DNA of 64,000 nucleotides from Exophiala sp. HKRS030 (lineage: Eukaryota; Ascomycota; Eurotiomycetes; Chaetothyriales; Herpotrichiellaceae): assembly GCA_023897205.1 (NCBI GenBank), contig JAHWDD010000008.1, positions 868,001 to 932,000 on the forward strand. Direction: 5' to 3'. The notes under the pieces were generated by a model. It saw only the letters and a program-made list of their open reading frames with translations, was not told the origin of the DNA and ran no database searches. How positions within the stretch are numbered: the first letter of the stretch is position 1; each line of letters starts with the position of its first letter. The position numbers and the translations under genes were made by a program. This document shows, one piece after another, positions 63,881-64,000 of this stretch.

Positions 63881-64000
63881 TCATCTTGGGCTGTGTTCAT
63901 CAAGTGTGGTGCACACACATCCTGGATAGTTTGAGCTCGGTGCGCATTTATCCTAGATATTTTAAATACTTGCGCATTTCATCCGAGATGAATAGAATGA

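Noticed and set aside
1..64000. CRISPR array
   Set aside because: No regular short repeats with unique spacers; the 53.9-55.0 kb array has units of about 185 bp without spacers, and the organism is a fungus.

Overview
The window looks like accessory chromosome from a filamentous ascomycete (Pezizomycotina). The evidence is short spliceosomal introns (about 47-90 nt, GT...AG with CTRAC-type branch points), fungal-type protein kinases, several aminoglycoside-phosphotransferase-like (APH) subfamilies, a BCS1-type AAA ATPase, a Ty3/gypsy element and two Tc1/mariner elements. I cannot name the species. There are no bacterial operons and no CRISPR array, and I found no rRNA or tRNA gene.

Layout. 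1-8 kb: a seven-exon 2-oxoglutarate/Fe(II) oxygenase gene on the minus strand, then a coiled-coil gene broken by five in-frame stops. 8-10 kb: a protein kinase gene with all catalytic motifs but a frame break at a splice junction and a late stop. 10-20 kb: dispersed repeats, a restriction-nuclease-fold-like gene (14.1-15.2 kb), an unrecognised two-exon gene with an internal protein repeat (16.1-17.1 kb), and a kinase whose 3' end has been replaced by a repeat. 20-23 kb: a decayed Ty3/gypsy element. 23.7-29.5 kb: an intact BCS1-like ATPase, a kinase remnant, a small unknown gene and an APH gene. 30-36 kb: a small cysteine-cluster gene beside three tandem 120-bp units, a tandem duplication of a small acidic gene, and a two-exon APH gene. 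36-41 kb: retroelement debris and an SNF2 helicase scrap. 41.7-45 kb: a second nuclease-fold-like gene and an APH gene. 45-48 kb: an AT-rich Tc1/mariner relic split by a solo LTR, and a foldback element. 48.3-58.8 kb: a third nuclease-fold-like gene, a kinase pseudogene, an APH-like pseudogene, a tandem array of about 185-bp units, and a further unknown gene. 59-64 kb: a local duplication, another Tc1/mariner relic and nested LTRs.

How it fits together. Almost every recognisable gene belongs to a family that tends to be expanded and quickly gained and lost in fungi: kinase-like, APH-like, or PD-(D/E)XK-like. Intact and freshly broken members sit side by side among repeats. Several of the stop codons can be explained by C-to-T or G-to-A changes (CAG to TAG, CAA to TAA, CGA to TGA, TGG to TGA or TAG), as repeat-induced point mutation (RIP) or cytosine deamination would produce. 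The functional link between the families (effector, self/non-self or transposon-defence role) is inference. The gene models were read by eye from splice signals and have not been checked against transcripts.
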